Below are positions 53,601 through 59,600 of a stretch of 64,000 nucleotides of DNA, one piece after another. The position numbers were made by a program, and so were the translations under genes. Below the pieces are notes generated by a model that ran no database searches, was not told the origin of the DNA, and worked only from the letters and a program-made list of their open reading frames with translations. The number at the start of each line of letters is the position of its first letter. Position 1 is the stretch's first letter. The DNA is from Echinometra lucunter (taxonomy: Eukaryota > Echinodermata > Echinoidea > Camarodonta > Echinometridae): contig CM057156.1 in the NCBI GenBank assembly GCA_029962745.1, positions 29,262,647 through 29,326,646 of the forward strand, in the 5' to 3' direction.

Positions 53601-56600
53601 TCTTTGAAGATTCTGAGTACCAGAACATCTTTGCTTTGGAGGAGGCATGTGCCAAGGACAGAACTCATCTTGCCAGTGTCCTCCTGGACATCTTCATGCA
53701 TCAGAGAAAAGAGATCTCCCTCCTCAAGAACCTCAACTCAAGAGAAATTGAAAAAGAAGGTACGGGCATGCTAAAAACCCCTTTTTTTCCACAATCAGTA
53801 ACTTGTACTTGTTTATAGTGAGCTGTAACAGTTGCGTGCTGGTCTGCAAGCTTCTTCAGACCCTCATCGTAGCTTGCACTGTTGCTATAGGAGCCGGACA
53901 TGGGAACTGGTCCCTGTTCATGGATGTGTCGGGCTACTACAGCAACAGCACCATGTTACACCCACCTTCAGCACAACTATTCATAATACTTTTATATTCT
54001 CATCTAGCCAAGGAGATTACTGTGTTCCAACTGAATAAACTTGCTTTAACCCTCCTGTGAATAATGTATCATACAGCTCAGCCTGACATCATTGTGATTG
54101 CAGTTGAATGAGCTCACCTCCATTGAAATAGTGTACAGGTGAGCTCAATCTCCTGCAGTCAGCTGTGTGGTTGATCTCAAGCTGAGCTGCACCCACCTTT
54201 ACCATAACCATTCATGATACCATTATGCTGTATTCTAGCTGAGAGGACCACCCTGTTCCGATCCAACACCCTTGCCACAACCCTGATGGATAGGTACATG
54301 AAGACGACTGCTCAGAAGTTTGTCCAGCATGCTGTGGGAGGAGTCATACTCAAGATCATGGAATCAAAACAGTCGTGTGAGGTGAGAATGGGATACAAGA
54401 AAGCAGAGAGATACTACAAAGTTTCCTGTCTTTGTTTCCTCCTTCCAGTAACAACACACAATCCTTGTCATCCCATTCATGACTGGAATTATTTGGAGAC
54501 TTAATATGATCAGCTTTTCTTTTCAACTTGGCAAACCAGTATTTTTCATTTATTGCTGAATTTTCATTACAAAATCACATGTACCTGTAATGAATATCAG
54601 TTAATGGAAATGTTGTTAAGAAGTTAAATAGTTGCCAATTTGCTTTGATGAACAGTAATTTTAAACTTCCATTGAGTTGTTAATTCAAGAATTTAAATGC
54701 TTATTTTCCTTTTAAAAAAAAAATCAGTATCAAGCGACAAATGAACAACGAAAATGGGCACATAATGTGTAGATTTTTTTGGTCTTTCTCCTCATGTATT
54801 TGGTATGTTTCACAACTATTGGGACAAAGCACACAATGTGGAATTCTGTCATGAATGGGGTGCTGAAGATTGATAAGAATAAAAGTCAAAAATAGGTCAT
54901 GATTAACCCATTCGTGACAGGAATTATTTAAAGCCTAATTTGATCAGCTTTTATTCTTCAAATTGGCAACACCATTTTAATTTTATTGCTACATTTTTCT
55001 TATAAAACGTCATGTATCTGAAATGAATGTAAATTGACAGAAATTATGATGAGAAGTCAAAAAGTTGCCAATTTGCAGGGGAAAACAGTGATTTTAAACT
55101 GTCTATCACATTGCCAATTTAAGGATTTTAATGCTTATTTTCCTTTTAAAATATTTCAGCATCAAACAACGAATATTGACGCAACCAAAGTGGGCACAGT
55201 TTGTGTAGAATTTTTTGCTCTTTCTGCTCATATATTTGGTATGATTTTTAGGGCTTTGCATCAAAAGATATTAGGCCGAACCACAAAATGTGGACCTCTG
55301 TCATGAATGGGTTAAACATGTCAGAGCCTCAGATTATTACATTGTTTATCCAGTAATTAGTGATGAATACCAGCATTAGATGAGAATTAATTTCATGTTC
55401 ACTTTCTTTAAAGCATACACAAAGCAAATACATGTTTCAGAAATTAAATATTGTATCATTAGCATACGATGAACAGATGGGTTTTGAATGATAAGAGGAC
55501 ATGTTGCAAATATGGGGAGCATGGTGTGTGGTAGTCATAATCATGGTCCATTTTATATAGTCCATACCATCTGAGAAGGAATTGACTGAACAGAATATTT
55601 TATTTTTCATGTTGTAAGTAATGACTCAACAGAATAACTGTCTCCTTGTTCTCTGTAGTTAAATCCTCAAAAATTTGAGAAGGGAGCTGATGCGACAGAG
55701 AACCTGGAACATTTACTAGGCTTTCTCAAAGACATTATTGAATCCATCTTCAGCTCTACCAATGCTTGCCCTAGGTAAGTCAACATAGCATTCAATGAAA
55801 CTATGAATAATTTTTAAGGTACTGTAAAGCTGCCTAAATGTAGCTTGTTAAAAAGTATTGAATACCATGTTTTTCCCTATTTTTTAGTTTTTGCATTCTT
55901 CTGGAAGTTTCGTATTGCTATAGCAAACTGCTTTTTTTCCTGTCGATTTTCCTTTTCAAACACATCTTCTCTTCTTCAAGTTGTAATGTGAAAAGTGATA
56001 TCTAGAATTCTGTAACACTGAAAGGATTGTACAATTTTTGATTTTTCAGGGCATTGCGATATTTGTGCGCTTGTATTCAGAACGATGTGAAAGCGAAATG
56101 GAAAGAAGACCCGGTCCTGCCTGCCAGAGCTGTAGGGTGAGTTCAGTGATCATGGGTAGAATTTTTTTGATAAAACTACTGATGGAAAGTTTCGGAAGTA
56201 AGAAATGTCTAACAAATTCATGAATGCCCACCTATATGTATTTTGGCATTTTTGATGATTTACAAGTAATTTTGCCGTTTTATGTACAAATTTGTGCTGA
56301 ACTTTAACTCCAATAATCATATGCAACCTTATTTTTGTCTAAGACATTTTGGTTTTCATTGCAGGGGATTTATATTCCTGCGATTGATCTGCCCAGCTGT
56401 GTTGAACCCAAGACTCTTCAACATTGTTTCAGGTAGGTTTTTATGCATTCTGCCAAGGTTTGGTAGGAATTATCTACAATTTTGTGTCAAGTGCATTTAC
56501 ACATGGACATACTCTTTGATATCTTCCCCTTGTATGGAAGAGAGTGCCGAGTACTGTTAAAGGGGGTACCCAATGCTGAAACAATGTTAGTTCATTTAAA

Positions 56601-59600
56601 AGAGCATGATTTTATTAGCAGAAAATCATCTGCCTAAATTTTCTTTAAAAGTCGTGTTGCCAAGGAAACCCCCAAATGTGGTAAGATTTCATGATATTTT
56701 TGACCCCTTAGCTGTGACCCAGTTTCAACTGGGTACCCACTTTGACGTCAAAATGACGTCAAAGTGGGTACCTTGTTGCGCACTTCTAGCAAAATGTGCG
56801 CAAGGTATAATACAAATTGTACAGTCTAGCGCACAGCACAACTGCAATGCGCTAACCTGGGTACCCACTTTTACGTCATACCTCATACTCAAATTTTTTT
56901 GGTCAACTCTTGACTTTTTATGAGAAAATGAGCCAAAATGCATTGATTTTGATTGAAAATCATCAAATTTTTAATTCTTCTTAGAATTCTATTCTCGATC
57001 ATATATATATATATATATATACATATAAAAAAAATTACCATTGTGTAATCACTTTAAGGGTAAATGTATGATTTTGTAAGTGTACGAGGCACTGTGGCTC
57101 AGTGGTAGAGCATTGGTCTCATAACTGGGAATACCCAGGCTCCAAACCAAGCAGATGCGCTAATGCCCTTTGGTAGGTATTAATCCTCATTACCAAGTCC
57201 TTTGGAGGGGACTTGAAGCCGTCGGTCCACTGGTTGCTTACTAACAATTACTAACAAGCATACACATGCTTTCTTAGCAGTCAGGTGAAATAACAAACCA
57301 TTTAACCATTTAAGTGTTATATCTTTTTTGCATTCCCATTTTGAATATCATAGTTGCATTGTGAAATTGTAAGGGCTGTGGGTAAAAAAAAAGAAATTAA
57401 AATATTCTACCATACCTGCTTGTAGATGTTCCAATTGCAGGGTATGTTTCATTTTTCATGGATAATAATATAGCAGTACTGAGGTATTGCACTTCTGATG
57501 TTAATTTAAATTTTTCATTTATTTTATTTTTATAGTGTATGGTAATCTCTGATTCTGTCAATGATCTTTTCTTTCTCTTTCCACAGAGGCACCATCTCCA
57601 GTAGCCAGTAGAACGCTGATGATGGTTGCCAAGGCGATTCAGAACCTCGCAAATCAAGTGGAGTTTTCCAAGGTAAGGGAAAGACCATTACTCCTGATAG
57701 TGAGATAGACATGTGTGCACATGGCTTCTGTTTCTCTTTGAACAGATCAGACACAGGGTATATTGAACCACTAATAAAGGTGATGGGTATAGTATTTTAC
57801 CTAAGATGCTTTGCTGCAGGTAGATATTCTATAGACAAAATTATTTGTTTTTTCGGGCTTGTAGGAACAACGATTTTGTTTTGCGTGAAGCATGTGTTGA
57901 TGAATATGTGACATTTAGCGAACTGACAGAATTCTAAAGAGAAAAACAGTTAAGATTTAGTTGCAAGAGTCATTATTGTACATGTACATGTAGGTGTCTT
58001 TGAAGAGTTGTACTGATATGTATCTACTGTAGCATGTATGTATTCATTACGATTGAAATTATTGCACACAATATGCCGGTATTGCATATTTTTAGAGGTG
58101 TTGTGGTTTATTGGATATGTCCTCGGACTGTAGATCACATGTTCAGTGGTTCAGGGTGTTTTTTCACAAAGACTTAAGATTGACTCAAATCACTCTTAAC
58201 TATGGCAGGCCATTCATGCCACTGTTTACTTTCACCATCAGTCTCTCAAGGGATGTGCAAATCATGGTCACATATTTGCAGAATTTACTTTTCTTCATGA
58301 ATGAACTATAAAAGATTGTCAATTCTGCAGATTTGTGACCATGATTTGCAAATCCTCTGAGAGATCCATGGTGAAAGATAATAGTGCCATGAATGGCCAG
58401 CCATAGTTAAGTGCGATTTTAGTCAATCTTAGTCTTTGTGAAACACCCCCCAGGTCTCACTGGCACTAATGTCTTTTTGCAAGACATCAATATACATTAC
58501 ATCCAGGAGCAAATGGGATACCTGTGAGGATTGCCAAAACCAGTGTGACTGCCTTTGCTGCCTAAAGAGTGGAGATGGTGCACACTTGTGTATGGGCTTA
58601 AGTCCAGCGATCAGGGATAATGATATTAATATTGTAAAGCACAATGAAGTAGTTGCACTATATGTATATAACATATTATTATTGTCATTTATCCCTTTTA
58701 CCAGGAGCCATACATGGAGGCTATTAATCCATTCATTGTAATCAACAAAGGAAGAATGATCCACTTCCTGACAGACATCTGTGTAAGTATGCATGAAATC
58801 ATTGTGGATATGAACATGGACCCATTACTCTAGAGGTGTTGTGGCCCAGTGGATAAGTCTCCTGACTTTGAACCACAAGGTCCGGGGTTTGAATCCCTGC
58901 CGCGGCACTAATGTCCTTTGGCGAGATATGAATCTACTTTTGCCACGTCTTTTGGATGGTGATGTTAAAGGTCTGTCCTGGATGTAAATAATCATATTTG
59001 ATTGATACACGTCTGCAAAAAAATCCCAATTCAACCAAAATTCTGGGTCCATGGTATGAAGAACATGTCTTTTAGAGGGCTTGGAGAATTGAAATCTTTA
59101 AAATGCATTTGTCATAAATGAAATATTGTACTATTGATGATCACATATTTTGCTTTTTTGCTGGCCTGGATTTTTACCCATTCCTGATGAGAGTTATTTG
59201 AAACCTTATTTGATCGATATTTCTTCTTCAAATTAGCAACACCAGAATTTTTCTTTAATTGCTTTATTTTTCTTTTGAGAGAGTCATGTATCTGAGATTG
59301 AATATAAAATTGCATATGATCGATAACAGTGATTTTGAATTTTCCATCACATTGTTAATTTAAGGATTTTAGTGCTTATTTTCCGTCAAACAATACTGAT
59401 GCAACCAAAATGGTCACTCTTTTTTGCTCTTTCTACTCATGTATTTGGTATGATTATTAAGGCTCTGCATCAGAAGTTAAGACTACACAATTTGGATACT
59501 GTGTTACAGATACGTTGCAAAACTATGAATACAACTTCTAGACATGATTAATTTATAGGTAGTCTATTCCAAAGTTCAGTACCCACAAAAGGCACTGAAA

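Noticed and set aside
57086..57160. Possible tRNA gene
   Set aside because: Good A-box-like head but a worn B box, no acceptor-stem pairing and a SINE body shared with other copies.
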